Source of the DNA: Nonomuraea rubra
Lineage (GTDB): Bacteria; Actinomycetota; Actinomycetes; Streptosporangiales; Streptosporangiaceae
DNA length: 64,000 nt
Direction of reading: 5' to 3'
Assembly (NCBI RefSeq): GCF_014207985.1
Contig: NZ_JACHMI010000001.1
Coordinates: 12,569,001-12,633,000 of the forward strand
The position numbers were made by a program, and so were the translations under genes. A model generated the notes under the pieces. It saw nothing but the letters and a program-made list of their open reading frames with translations, made no database searches and was not told the DNA's origin. Numbering within the stretch: the first letter of the stretch is position 1; every line of letters starts with the position of its first letter. Shown piece after piece: positions 1 to 8,154 of this stretch.

Positions 1-30
1 ATCGCCGAGCTGGTGGCAGCCGAGTTCTGA
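1..30 (+). CDS. 3' end of an upstream gene (partial)
   Basis: The first 30 bases read in frame as IAELVAAEF and end with TGA. A hairpin followed by a T-run lies 15 bases further on, as expected after a gene end. Only nine residues are visible, so no function can be assigned; the reading frame itself is an inference from the terminator position. Confidence 0.5.
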   Translation: MAELVAAEF

Positions 31-45
31 TCCGCAGAACCGAAG

Positions 46-85
46 GGTGTGGCGTCGTGCGTGCGGTGCGGCGTCACACCTTTTT
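46..85 (+). terminator. Intrinsic terminator (hairpin plus T5)
   Basis: GGTGTG (46-51) pairs with CACACC (75-80), with a GC-rich loop that can fold further, followed directly by TTTTT (81-85). It sits between the convergent ends of the partial gene (stop at 30) and the minus-strand gene that stops at 109, so it could serve both strands, though the T-run favours the plus strand. Confidence 0.6.
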
Positions 86-108
86 CGCGGGTGCGCGCCG
101 TGGCCCTG

Positions 109-1011
109 TCACCGGAAGAGGATGTCCCAGTGGTCGCTCTCATCGAAGAACGTCGTGCCCGACTTTGATTTGTAGATCGTGGCCCCGTCGCTGCGTATCC
201 CGGCCTTGTCATGATTTTTCATGATGTGCCGGTCGATGCAGGCGTTGTGGGAGATGTCGAGCTTGTAGCCGTTCCCGTGGCTGAAGTGGCCGGGTGCGTG
301 GCCCCGCTCGGTGCCGCCGGTCACCATGATCGGGCAGCCGCTCCGCTGTTTCAGCTTGATCGCCTTGGCGATCGTCCCGGTCCGTATCCGGTCCAGCGAC
401 GTGCAGTGGTGCATGTGCTTGCTGGTGCAGTTGCCGGTGGACTTCGTACGCAGCCCCGCGCTCTTCAGCCACCCGTTGGCGGTCGCGTGGGACATCCGCA
501 TGGCGGCCTTCCTCGGCAGGGCCCGCGCCAGATCGACCTGAGCGCGCTTGAGAGCGACGCGTGGGCGTGCCTGAGGCATCCGGACCACCCCGGTGCGTAC
601 GGGGCTCTTCAGCGCCTTTGTGGCCGCTTCCCGAGTCGCGGACTTCCCGGCCCGCCTCTTCCCGGGCGAGGCCCCGGTGCCGGCGGCGGCGTCGTCGGCC
701 CTCTGCTCGCGGATCGCCTGGGCCTCGTCGTCGGCGGCGGCCAGCGGCCACTGGGTGTCGAGCGACGGCCATTCGCGCATCTCCAGCAGCATGAGCTGCT
801 CGTACTCCCACGGGTGCGGCCCCAGGTCGTACAGGAGCTCGGCCGCGGCGGGGCCGGGGCCGTGCATGGGCAGGGCCTCGTACAGGCCGCTCCGTGCCGG
901 TGACCCTTCGGGGTGGGTGGCGGCTGAGGCGGCCGAGGCCAGCGCGATTATGGTGATCTCAATGCCGAGGAGCGCGACGATGATCAGCCGCACTGTTCCA
1001 CGTATCCACAT
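109..1011 (-). CDS. Secreted protein with M15-like (D,D-peptidase fold) C-terminal domain
   Basis: 300 residues. The ATG at 1011 follows an AAAAGG ribosome site and begins a signal peptide: MWIRGTVR, a hydrophobic stretch of about 20 residues, then ASAAT, consistent with signal-peptidase cleavage near residue 30. The middle (about 95-180) is low-complexity and rich in Ala, Lys and Arg. The C-terminal third has the pattern G-x-F-S-H-G-N-G-Y-K-L-D and ends with S-D-H-W-D-I. These match the H-x2-G-x3-D and H-W zinc-ligand pattern of peptidase M15 (VanX/VanY-like cell-wall carboxypeptidases). The protein is probably exported and may act on peptidoglycan. Catalytic activity is inferred from motif spacing only. 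Much longer open frames on this strand are shadows of the neighbouring TetR gene. Confidence 0.72.
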   Translation of the reverse strand: MWIRGTVRLIIVALLGIEITIIALASAASAATHPEGSPARSGLYEALPMHGPGPAAAELLYDLGPHPWEYEQLMLLEMREWPSLDTQWPLAAADDEAQAIREQRADDAAAGTGASPGKRRAGKSATREAATKALKSPVRTGVVRMPQARPRVALKRAQVDLARALPRKAAMRMSHATANGWLKSAGLRTKSTGNCTSKHMHHCTSLDRIRTGTIAKAIKLKQRSGCPIMVTGGTERGHAPGHFSHGNGYKLDISHNACIDRHIMKNHDKAGIRSDGATIYKSKSGTTFFDESDHWDILFR

Positions 1012-1158
1012 GTCGATGCCTTTTCGCGGAAATAGCCCTTCCGCCTGAAGCGACAATCCCACCTTTCGCAGGAGATAACTCGTGCCGCGGGGGCGACTTT
1101 GCCTTGTGGCGGTGATCACCGTGAGGCTCCATGACCTAACCTCGCTCGACGACGTAAA

Positions 1159-1836
1159 GTGACGAACGTGTCCGAAGCCCGAAACCGAGGAGCGGAGAGC
1201 ACTCGAGAGGTCATCGTCGAGACGGCCTTGCGACTGTTCAGGGAGCGCGGCTTCGACGCGACCACGATGCGGGCCATCGCCGCCGAGGCGGGGGTGTCGG
1301 TCGGCAACGCCTACTACTACTTCGACAGCAAAGAGGCGTTGATCCAGGCGTATTACGACCGCGCCCAGGCCGAGCACGAGGAGGCCTGCCGGGAGTTCCT
1401 GGCCACGGAGCAGTCGTTCGCGGCCCGGCTGGACGGGGTGCTGCGCGAATGGGTGCGCGTGTCCGAGCCGTACCACGAGTTCGCCGTGAAGTTCTTCAAG
1501 CACGCGGCCGAGCCGACCAATCCGCTGAGCCCGTTCAGCAAGCAGTCCTCGCCGGCCCGCGAGGCGTCGATCGCCATCTACCGGGAGGTCGTGGAGGGCT
1601 CGCGCGATCGCATGAACGCCGAGCTGCGCGAGGAGCTGCCCGAGCTGCTGTGGTTGCTGTCCATGGGCATGGTGCTGTTCTGGGTGCACGACACCTCGCC
1701 CGGCTGCGCCCGTACGTACCGGCTGATCGAGGTGACGGTGCCGCTGGTGGACCGGCTCGTCGGGCTTTCGCACCTGCCGGGGTTGCGGGGCATCACGAAG
1801 GACTTCATCGCCGCGGTTCACGAGCTGAGGGCCTAG
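1159..1836 (+). CDS. TetR/AcrR-family transcriptional regulator
   Basis: 225 residues. The N-terminal helix-turn-helix is typical: ALRLFRERGFDATTMRAIAAEAGVSVGNAYYYFDSKEAL at about residues 24-62, with the recognition helix around VSVGNAYYYF. The rest is the helical ligand-binding and dimerisation domain. The GTG at 1159 is used; a GTG at 1168 in the same frame is possible, and neither has a clear ribosome site, so a leaderless message is likely. It lies 57 bases upstream of an F420-type oxidoreductase and amidase pair on the same strand. A palindrome-like site between them suggests it controls that pair. The ligand is unknown. Confidence 0.9.
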   Translation: MTNVSEARNRGAESTREVIVETALRLFRERGFDATTMRAIAAEAGVSVGNAYYYFDSKEALIQAYYDRAQAEHEEACREFLATEQSFAARLDGVLREWVRVSEPYHEFAVKFFKHAAEPTNPLSPFSKQSSPAREASIAIYREVVEGSRDRMNAELREELPELLWLLSMGMVLFWVHDTSPGCARTYRLIEVTVPLVDRLVGLSHLPGLRGITKDFIAAVHELRA

Positions 1837-1843
1837 GGGAACA

Positions 1844-1859
1844 TACCGGTCGGTTGGTA
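1844..1859. promoter_or_regulatory. Candidate TetR operator
   Basis: An imperfect inverted repeat, TACC-ggtcggtt-GGTA, contains the ACCGGTCGGT core common in operators of actinobacterial TetR proteins. It lies between the TetR gene (ends 1836) and the oxidoreductase start at 1894, overlapping where a promoter would sit. Binding is an inference. Confidence 0.4.
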
Positions 1860-1893
1860 GGGTCGTCGTACCCCGACGATCTGGAGGCCGTGC

Positions 1894-2847
1894 ATGAACT
1901 GGGGCATGACCATTCCCTTCTACGACCGCTCGCTGGCCAGGTCACAGGACCTCATCGCGGAGCTGCCCGGGCTCGGCTACACCGACCTGTGGTCGGCCGA
2001 GGTGAACGGGGTGGACGGGTTCGTGCCGCTGGCCCTGGCCTCGCAGTGGGCGCCGGAAGCCAGGCTGGGCAGCGCCATCGTGCCCGTCTCGACGCGCGGC
2101 CCGGGGCTGCTGGCCATGTCGGCGGCCACGCTGGCGGACCTGGCGCCCGGCCGGTTCGTGCTGGGCATCGGGGCCTCCTCGCCGGCGATCGTCGAGCGGT
2201 GGAACGCGGGCACGTTCGACAAGCCGTACGCGCGCACCCGCGACACGCTCCGCTTCCTGAAGCGGGCGCTGGCGGGGGAGAAGGTCTCGGAGGCGTACGA
2301 GACGTTCGCGGTCAAGGGCTTCAAGCTGGAGCGGGCACCGAAGACGCCGCCGAAGATCGTGCTGGCGGCGCTGCGCCCCCGGATGTTGCGCCTGGCCGCG
2401 GCCGAGGCCGACGGGGCCATCACGAACTGGCTCTCGCCTGACGACGTACGCAAGGTGCGCGCCGAGATCGGCCCGGGCACCGAGCTGATCGCCCGCCTGT
2501 TCGTCTGCGTGGACACCGACACCGAGCGCGTCCGCGAGACCGCCAGGTGGATGCTGGCCAGCTACCTGACCGTCCCCGTGTACGCGGCCTTCCACGACTG
2601 GCTGGGACGCGGCGAGGTGCTGCGCCCCATGCACGAGGCCTGGGCGGCCGGCGACCGGCAGGCCGCGCTGAAGGCCATCCCCGACGAGGTGGTGGACGCG
2701 CTGATCGTGCACGGAGACGCCGCCACCTGCCGGGCCCGGATCAAGGAGTACATGGCCAACGGGCTCGACACCCCGGTCCTCGCCCCCATCCCGGGCGGAG
2801 ACGTCCCCATAGACCAGGCGGTACGCGAGCTCGCTCCGGAGAGGTGA
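1894..2847 (+). CDS. LLM-class (luciferase-like) probable F420-dependent oxidoreductase
   Basis: 317 residues with the TIM-barrel pattern of luciferase-like flavin/F420 enzymes: MNWGMTIPFYDRS at the first strand, GYTDLWSAEV near residue 30, RLGSAIVPV near 60, and PGRFVLGIGASSP near 92-105, where cofactor phosphate contacts usually lie. ATG follows an SD-like ctGGAGgccgtgc. It is followed after 5 bases by the amidase gene, so the two are almost certainly co-transcribed. Substrate is unknown; actinobacterial members usually use coenzyme F420 rather than FMN, which is family knowledge and not visible here. Confidence 0.85.
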   Translation: MNWGMTIPFYDRSLARSQDLIAELPGLGYTDLWSAEVNGVDGFVPLALASQWAPEARLGSAIVPVSTRGPGLLAMSAATLADLAPGRFVLGIGASSPAIVERWNAGTFDKPYARTRDTLRFLKRALAGEKVSEAYETFAVKGFKLERAPKTPPKIVLAALRPRMLRLAAAEADGAITNWLSPDDVRKVRAEIGPGTELIARLFVCVDTDTERVRETARWMLASYLTVPVYAAFHDWLGRGEVLRPMHEAWAAGDRQAALKAIPDEVVDALIVHGDAATCRARIKEYMANGLDTPVLAPIPGGDVPIDQAVRELAPER

Positions 2848-2852
2848 GAGCC

Positions 2853-4271
2853 ATGCACGAGGTGCTGAGGATGGACGCCGTCGGCCAGGCCGAGGCGGTC
2901 AGGAACGGCCTGGTGTCGGCCAGGGAGCTGGCCGAGGCCGCGATCGCCCGCATCGAGGCCGCCGACGGGGAGCTGAACGCCGTCATCCACCGCCGCTTCG
3001 AGCGCGCGCTGGCCGAGCTCGACGCGATCCCGGCCGGCGCGCCCTTCCGCGGGGTGCCGATCCTGCTCAAGGACCTGGGCTGGCGGGAGGCGGGGGAGCC
3101 GTACAGCGCGGGCTCCGCCGTCCGCGACGAGCTGGTGGACGCCGCCGACGGGTACGGCGTCGTACGGCTGCGCGAGGCCGGGTTCGTGCTGCTCGGGCGG
3201 ACGAACACGCCCGAGTTCGGCAGCACGATCAGCACGGAGCCGGTGGCGTTCGGGCCGACGCGGAACCCGTACGACCCGGCGTACTCGGCGGGCGGGTCCA
3301 GCGGCGGCTCGGCGGCGGCGGTGGCGGCCGGGATGGTCGCGCTGGCCACCGCGAGCGACGGCGGCGGGTCGATCCGCATCCCGGCGTCCCTGTGCGGGCT
3401 GGTGGGGCTCAAGCCGACGCGCGGGCGCGTGAGCCTGGGGCCGGCGCTGGGCGAGGGGTGGAGCGGGTTCTCGTGCCCGGGGTTCGTCACCAGGAGCGTG
3501 CGTGACACGGCCGCGGCGCTCGACGCCGTCGAGGGCATGCGCTCCGGCGACCCGTACGGCGCCCCGTCCCTGCCCGGCAGGCTCGCCGACGAGGCGGGCC
3601 GGGATCCCGGCAGGTTGCGGATCGGCTTCCTGACCACGCATCCCAGGGGCGACGTGCCGGAGACGCCCGAGCTGACCGAGGCCGTCACCGGGGCCGCCGT
3701 GCTGCTGGAGTCGCTCGGCCACGACGTCGCGCCCGGCGGCCCGCACGCGCTGGCGGAGACCGATTTCCCCGTCCACTTCGGCGCGATCGTGGCCGACAAC
3801 CTGGCCGCGCACGTCGCGGCGCTGGGCGAGCTGCGCGGCAAGCCCGTGGAGCTGGAGGAGCTGGAGCCGCGCAACGCCGCCATGGTGCGGGCGGCGCGCG
3901 GGCGCAGCGCCGCCGACCACCTCAGGTCCGTGCAGTGGATGGACGGTTTCCGCCGCCGCATGGCCGCCTGGTGGGACGAGGGTCACGACCTGCTGCTGAT
4001 GCCGTCGCTGGGCGTGGCGCCGTTCCCGCTGGGCTGGATCCCGCCCGACGACCTCAGCCTCGCCTTCGGCCGCACCGCGCACGCGGTGAGCTTCACCTCG
4101 CCGGTGAACGCGACGGGCCAGCCCGCCGTGTCGCTGCCGCTGCACAGGAACGCGGCCGGCCTTCCCGTGGGCGTGCAGCTCGTGGCCGCGGCCGGCCGGG
4201 AGGATCTCCTGGTACGGGTGGCGGCACAGATCGAGCAGGTCAGGCCGTTCGAGCACCTGGCCATGCCGTGA
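2853..4271 (+). CDS. Amidase signature family hydrolase
   Basis: 472 residues, full length for the family. The Ser-cisSer-Lys triad is visible: Lys73 in ILLKDLGW, Ser149 in the GGSSGGSAAAVAAG glycine/serine loop, and the nucleophile Ser173 in SDGGGSIRIPAS. The spacing from the cis-Ser to the nucleophile (24 residues) fits the family. The enzyme hydrolyses an amide bond; substrate is unknown. There is no GatB/GatC partner, so it is not the tRNA amidotransferase subunit. The start at 2853 follows ggtgagagcc, five bases after the oxidoreductase stop, so it is the second gene of an operon. The pair may act in succession on one cyclic or amide compound, which is inference. Confidence 0.92.
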   Translation: MHEVLRMDAVGQAEAVRNGLVSARELAEAAIARIEAADGELNAVIHRRFERALAELDAIPAGAPFRGVPILLKDLGWREAGEPYSAGSAVRDELVDAADGYGVVRLREAGFVLLGRTNTPEFGSTISTEPVAFGPTRNPYDPAYSAGGSSGGSAAAVAAGMVALATASDGGGSIRIPASLCGLVGLKPTRGRVSLGPALGEGWSGFSCPGFVTRSVRDTAAALDAVEGMRSGDPYGAPSLPGRLADEAGRDPGRLRIGFLTTHPRGDVPETPELTEAVTGAAVLLESLGHDVAPGGPHALAETDFPVHFGAIVADNLAAHVAALGELRGKPVELEELEPRNAAMVRAARGRSAADHLRSVQWMDGFRRRMAAWWDEGHDLLLMPSLGVAPFPLGWIPPDDLSLAFGRTAHAVSFTSPVNATGQPAVSLPLHRNAAGLPVGVQLVAAAGREDLLVRVAAQIEQVRPFEHLAMP

Positions 4272-4284
4272 CGTAAGGGAACTC

Positions 4285-4326
4285 CTACCCCCGGCGACGC
4301 GTTATGTCGTGAAAAGCCGGGGGTAG
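4285..4326 (+). terminator. Perfect 11-bp inverted repeat, terminator or leader hairpin
   Basis: CTACCCCCGGC (4285-4295) pairs perfectly with GCCGGGGGTAG (4316-4326) across a 20-base loop. It lies 14 bases after the amidase stop and ends 10 bases before the DUF1232 start codon. There is no T-run. It could end amidase transcription, or fold over the ribosome-binding region of the next gene. Confidence 0.5.
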
Positions 4327-4336
4327 GGGGATCGAC

Positions 4337-4684
4337 ATGATGGCGAAGGCAGCACGGGCGGCGGCGGCATGGCGGACCTACCGCGAGGTGACCAGGCCCG
4401 GGTCGCCCAAACTGACGACCAGGCTCAGGGCGATCCCCCGGATGATCGGCGCGGTGATGCGCGGCCGGTACGCCGGCCTGGGCAAGGGCAAGCTGGCCAT
4501 GCTCGGCCTCGGCGTGGTCTACCTCGTGTCGCCGTTCGACGTCGTGCCCGACTTCCTCATGCTGATCGGAGTCGCCGACGACTTCGGCGTGTTCCTGTGG
4601 CTGATGGCCTCGCTGCTCGGCGAGAGCGGCCGGTACGTGGAGCACGAGCGCCACGTGATCCAGGCCAGGCTGGAGGAGGGTTAG
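4337..4684 (+). CDS. DUF1232 (YkvA-type) small membrane protein
   Basis: 115 residues. The central stretch YLVSPFDVVPDFLMLIGVADDFGVFLWLM is the hallmark of the DUF1232/YkvA family, with two hydrophobic segments (about 55-75 and 78-98) separated by acidic residues (FDVVPD, ADDF). The N-terminus is short, basic and amphipathic. The family has no settled biochemical role; some members are linked to envelope or chloroplast membranes. The start at ATG 4337 follows gggggatcgac; a second ATG is the next codon. The last 4 bases overlap the convergent amidohydrolase gene. Confidence 0.85.
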   Translation: MMAKAARAAAAWRTYREVTRPGSPKLTTRLRAIPRMIGAVMRGRYAGLGKGKLAMLGLGVVYLVSPFDVVPDFLMLIGVADDFGVFLWLMASLLGESGRYVEHERHVIQARLEEG

Positions 4685-5877
4685 ATCTCCTCCATCCGCA
4701 GCCAGGCCCGCGACGGCAGCGGGTGCCCGAAGAGGCGGGCGGCGTTGCCGTAGGCGACCCTGGCGATGTCGGCCGGGGGCAGCGTGCCGAGGTTGCGGGC
4801 CACCGACTTCTGCGTGTCGGGCCAGGTCGAGTCGGAGTGGGGATAGCCGCTCTCCTGCAGCACGTGGTCGAGGCCGACCGCGAGCCGCACCCCCGACAGG
4901 GCGTGGTCGTCGAGCGTGCCGAAGAAGAAGTTGCGGCGCAGCACCTCGCTCGGCTTGATGCCGCCCTCCCACGACGCCTCCCCGGCGACCGGGTGGTCGA
5001 GGGCGTAGTCGGCGCGCTCGGCCAGCATCGGCAGCCAGCCCACGCCGCCCTCGACGATGAGGATGCGCAGCGACGGGAAGCGCAGCGGCACGCCTGACCA
5101 GAGCCAGTCGGCGCAGGCGAACATGGCGCTGGTCGGCATCAGCGTGGTGATGGCCTCGATGGGCGTGTCGGGCGACGGCACGGGCGACCAGGAGGAGTCG
5201 CCGGTGTGCAGGCAGACCACGGTGCCGGTCTCCTCGCAGGCGGCGAAGAACGGGTCCCAGTGGCCGGTGTGGATCGAGGGCAGCCGCAGCCGGGTGGGGA
5301 ACTCGGGGAAGACGACGGCCTTGAAGCCCCTGGCGGCATTGGCGCGGATCTCCTTGGCCGCCACGTCGGGGTCGGGCAGCCACGGGAGCTGCAGGCCGAC
5401 GATCCGCTCGGGGTAGGTGCCCGCCCAGACGTCGATGTGCCAGTCGTTCCACGCCTTGACCAGGGCCAGGCCCAGCTCCTGGTCGCGGGTCCTGGCGAAC
5501 GGCATGCCTGCTTGCCCGGCGAGCATGCCGGGGAAGCAGAGCGCGGCCCAGATGCCGGCGACGTCCATGTCCTGGACGCGGGCCTCGATGTCGTGGCAGC
5601 CGGGGCGCATGTGCTCGAAGCGGATCGGGTCGAGCGTGCGCTGCTCGCGCGGCAGCCCCGCGCCCACGTCGATGCCGGCGCACGGGTAGGTCGCGCCGTT
5701 GTAGCGCCAGACCTGGTGACCCGCCTCCGTCTCCACTACCTTCGGCGCGGCCTCGGCGTATTTGTCCGGCAGGCGGCCTTCGAACAGGTCGGGAGGCTCG
5801 ATCAGGTGATCGTCGGCTGAGATGATCACATAGTCGCGCCGCCTGGGGTCAGGGTCGGGGAGCAGCGGCGTAGTCAC
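4681..5877 (-). CDS. Amidohydrolase family 2 protein (metal-dependent TIM barrel)
   Basis: 398 residues from GTG 5877. The opening DYVIISADDHLIEPPDLFEGRLP carries the D-x-H first-strand metal motif of amidohydrolase-2 (ACMSD/decarboxylase-like) proteins. Other family marks are GLQLPWLPDPDVAAKEI (about 180), VVCLHTGDSSW near residue 238 with a metal-type His, and LIVEGGVGWLPMLAERADYA near 290. Family members hydrolyse or decarboxylate aromatic and cyclic compounds. The open frame continues upstream to 6036, but the family alignment begins just after the 5877 GTG, so the longer start is unlikely. No partner gene is adjacent. Confidence 0.87.
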   Translation of the reverse strand: MTTPLLPDPDPRRRDYVIISADDHLIEPPDLFEGRLPDKYAEAAPKVVETEAGHQVWRYNGATYPCAGIDVGAGLPREQRTLDPIRFEHMRPGCHDIEARVQDMDVAGIWAALCFPGMLAGQAGMPFARTRDQELGLALVKAWNDWHIDVWAGTYPERIVGLQLPWLPDPDVAAKEIRANAARGFKAVVFPEFPTRLRLPSIHTGHWDPFFAACEETGTVVCLHTGDSSWSPVPSPDTPIEAITTLMPTSAMFACADWLWSGVPLRFPSLRILIVEGGVGWLPMLAERADYALDHPVAGEASWEGGIKPSEVLRRNFFFGTLDDHALSGVRLAVGLDHVLQESGYPHSDSTWPDTQKSVARNLGTLPPADIARVAYGNAARLFGHPLPSRAWLRMEEI

Positions 5878-6035
5878 GCAGGTAACCGTACGACGGCGGG
5901 ATAACGTCGAACAAGCTGCGACGTATCCGTTGGGTATCCGAGGGGGTATTTGACCCGGGACCGCCGGGAGGGGGATGGCTGGCGATCCCGGGAGTGGCGG
6001 ACCCGCCTCGCGCAGGAACGGGTCCGCATGCCCCA

Positions 6036-6788
6036 CTACCCCGGCGATATCTGTTCAGTCAGCAAATGCCCGCGAAGTTCGGAGACCGCCGCGGAGGATA
6101 GTTGGAGCACCTCCCTGACGTACGCCTCGGCGGAGCCGTGCCTGGCCGCGAGGTCGGCCAGGAAGAGCCGCATGGCCTCGGCGGGCGCGAGCCCGAACCC
6201 CGGCCACAGGGGCGCGTCGGGATGCCGCCTGGTCCAGTCGGCGACGAAGCGCTCGGTGGCCAGTCCGGTGAGCGCGTAGTCCGCCACGATGTCGTCCTCG
6301 CTCACCCCCGCCAGCGACAGGACGAGCGCGGTGAGCACCCCCGTACGATCCTTGCCCGCCGCGCAGTGCACGACCACGGGCGCGTTGTCGGCCCGCGCGA
6401 TGGTCTCCAGCGCGGTCCTGAGGTTCGCGACGCCGTCCTCGGTGACCTCCAGGTAGCGGTCGGCGAGGTAGCGGGCGACGCCCAGCTCCTCGCTGTAGGC
6501 GGCGGTGTCCCAGCGGCGCCCTTCGATGGGCAGGTTCTGGTAGAGCTGTCCCTCGGTCTCGGGGACCCGTCCGGCCTTCTCGACCTCGAACGGGTGGCGC
6601 AGGTCGATGACGCTGCGCACGCGCAGCGCCCGGAAGGCGGTCAGGTCGGCTCCGGTCAGCCAGCCCAGCGAGTCGGCCCGGTAGAGCCGCCGCCATCGGA
6701 CGGAGCGCCCGTCCTTCGCGGCATATCCACCTACGTCGCGGAAGTTGCAGAGGTTGGTGAACTCAATGTGGCGGATCACCCTCAACAC
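6036..6788 (-). CDS. Tyrosine-phosphatase superfamily protein (PTP-like, Y_phosphatase3)
   Basis: 250 residues. The active-site loop VVVHCAAGKDRTGVL carries the C-x5-R signature, with Cys142 as nucleophile. The N-terminal NLCNFRDVGGYAAKDGRSVRWRRLYRAD and VIDLRHPFEVEK motifs are typical of the lipid/tyrosine phosphatase family that includes Mycobacterium PtpB. The start at GTG 6788 lies one base beyond the stop of the SURF1 gene, so the two form an operon. The target could be phosphotyrosine, phosphoserine/threonine or phosphoinositide; it cannot be told from sequence. Confidence 0.9.
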   Translation of the reverse strand: MLRVIRHIEFTNLCNFRDVGGYAAKDGRSVRWRRLYRADSLGWLTGADLTAFRALRVRSVIDLRHPFEVEKAGRVPETEGQLYQNLPIEGRRWDTAAYSEELGVARYLADRYLEVTEDGVANLRTALETIARADNAPVVVHCAAGKDRTGVLTALVLSLAGVSEDDIVADYALTGLATERFVADWTRRHPDAPLWPGFGLAPAEAMRLFLADLAARHGSAEAYVREVLQLSSAAVSELRGHLLTEQISPG

Positions 6789-6789
6789 A

Positions 6790-7590
6790 CTAATTGGCGG
6801 GTGTCGTCGCCTCCGGGACCCCAGCGGTCTCCTTGGCCCCCTGAGCCTTCCGCTCCGCGAGCTCGCGCCGGATCAGCAGCACCCAGCCGCCGAGCGCGAT
6901 GCCGATGAACAGCCACCATTGGACGCCGTACGCCAGGTTGAGCCCGCCCCCCGCGCCGACGTCGGGCTCGGGCACCGGCGCGGGCGCGGAAGCGGGCGTG
7001 GGCTGCTGCTCGGTCAGCTCGACGTAGCCGCCCACGAGGCGGTAGGACAGGCCCTGCCCGATCTTGCCGGGGTCGATGAGGAGCACCTGGCCGGGGGGCA
7101 GCCCGGGGCGGTCGGTGATCCCGCTGTTCTCCTCGGTCTCGCCGGGGCGTAGCCGCCCCGTTACAGTTACCTGCCCGGTGGGCGCCGCGGGCACGGCGGG
7201 CGCGGCGTCGGCGGTGGCGCCGGCGGGCACCCAGCCCCGGTTGACGAGCACGGCCGTGCCGCTGCCGGTGACCAGGGGGGTCAGCACGTAGTAGCCGTTG
7301 CGGCCCTCCTGGGGGCGGCGGCGTACGACGAGCTCGTGGGCGGCGTCGTACGTGCCGGCGACCGTGACGCGCCGGAACCGGTCGCCCTCCTTGACCTGCT
7401 GCCCCGCGCTCGCGAGGCGCTCCAGCGGCACGGGCGCGGCCTCGATGTTGGCGGTCACCCGCTCGCTGTTGGCCGACCGTTCCTCGAACCGCCCGAACTG
7501 CCAGCGCCCGAGGAAGACGAAGGCGGGGATGACCAGGAGCACCACGACGTGGAGCGCGAGCCATCTGGGCGTCAGCAGGAACCGGTACAC
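6790..7590 (-). CDS. SURF1 family protein (cytochrome oxidase assembly)
   Basis: 266 residues from GTG 7590 (VYRFLLTPRWLALHV, the usual family opening). A GTG at 7608 in the same frame is the alternative. There are two transmembrane segments, at about residues 10-29 (HVVVLLVIPAFVFLGRWQF) and near the C-terminus (YGVQWWLFIGIALGGWVLLI), flanking an extracytoplasmic domain with GDRFRRVTVAGTYDAAHELVVRRRP and VLVNRGWVPAG. These are SURF1 landmarks. The family helps insert haem a into cytochrome c oxidase. A Pro/Ala linker (TPASAPAPVPEPD) precedes the second helix. It is the promoter-proximal gene of the pair with the phosphatase. Confidence 0.92.
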   Translation of the reverse strand: MYRFLLTPRWLALHVVVLLVIPAFVFLGRWQFGRFEERSANSERVTANIEAAPVPLERLASAGQQVKEGDRFRRVTVAGTYDAAHELVVRRRPQEGRNGYYVLTPLVTGSGTAVLVNRGWVPAGATADAAPAVPAAPTGQVTVTGRLRPGETEENSGITDRPGLPPGQVLLIDPGKIGQGLSYRLVGGYVELTEQQPTPASAPAPVPEPDVGAGGGLNLAYGVQWWLFIGIALGGWVLLIRRELAERKAQGAKETAGVPEATTPAN

Positions 7591-7628
7591 GCCTTCCAGG
7601 TTAGGCACCACCACAGGTGGTCCCGCAC

Positions 7629-8096
7629 TCAGGCGCTCCGGACGTCGGCGCCTTCCCCCGGAACGGGCGTGACCTCGCGCGGCCCACTCACCTCGTGGCC
7701 GTCGGCGCAGCGGAAGTGCAGCTCGATGGGGGCGCCGCAGTCGCGGTGGGTGAGGAGCACCGGCGGGCCCTCGTCGCCCGACAGGTGCTTGTCGCCCCAG
7801 TGCATGAGCGCGACCAGCAGGGGATACAGGTCGCGGCCCTTCTCGGTGAGCCGGTACTCGTCGCGCTGCCGCTGCCCCGGCTCGCGGTACGGCTCCTTGC
7901 GCAGCAGGCCCTCGTCGACCAGCCGGGCCAGGCGGGCGCTGAGCACCTGGCGGGGGGCGCCGGTGATCGCCTGCATGTCGGCGAACCTCCGTACGCCGCT
8001 GAACGCCTCGCGCAGCACCAGGAAGGTCCACTTCTCCCCGACGATGTCCAGGGTGCGCTCGATCGAGCAGTTGTTCACCCGGAAGGGAACGTTCAT
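7629..8096 (-). CDS. HxlR-type winged-helix regulator
   Basis: 155 residues from ATG 8096. The HxlR pattern is clear: CSIERTLDIVGEKWTFLVLREAFSGVRRFADMQAITGAPRQVLSARLARLVDEGLL at residues 10-65, followed by the wing YRLTEKGRDLYPLLVALMHWGD. An extended C-terminus contains HRDCGAPIELHFRCADGHEV, whose two Cys could be redox- or metal-sensing. A TATAAT box centred 9-10 bases upstream implies a leaderless message. It is divergent from a GNAT gene, and a dyad between them is a candidate site. Confidence 0.9.
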   Translation of the reverse strand: MNVPFRVNNCSIERTLDIVGEKWTFLVLREAFSGVRRFADMQAITGAPRQVLSARLARLVDEGLLRKEPYREPGQRQRDEYRLTEKGRDLYPLLVALMHWGDKHLSGDEGPPVLLTHRDCGAPIELHFRCADGHEVSGPREVTPVPGEGADVRSA

Positions 8097-8132
8097 TTTT
8101 GCATTATACCTGAGTTCAGTTGACAGACTCAG
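8097..8132 (-). promoter_or_regulatory. HxlR promoter (-10 TATAAT) with inverted-repeat operator
   Basis: On the minus strand TATAAT (8108-8103) ends 7 bases from the HxlR ATG at 8096, which places the transcription start on or next to the start codon. Immediately upstream, CTGAGT-N11-ACTCAG (8110-8132) is a perfect 6-bp dyad overlapping the likely -35 region, well placed for autorepression and for control of the divergent GNAT gene. Confidence 0.55.
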
Positions 8133-8154
8133 CCGCGAGGAGGAGGCTGGGTCT

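Noticed and set aside
109..1821. A 570-codon open frame on the minus strand running across the TetR gene
   Set aside because: Only the part from ATG 1011 has a ribosome site and a signal peptide. The rest is a shadow of the TetR coding strand caused by high GC third positions.
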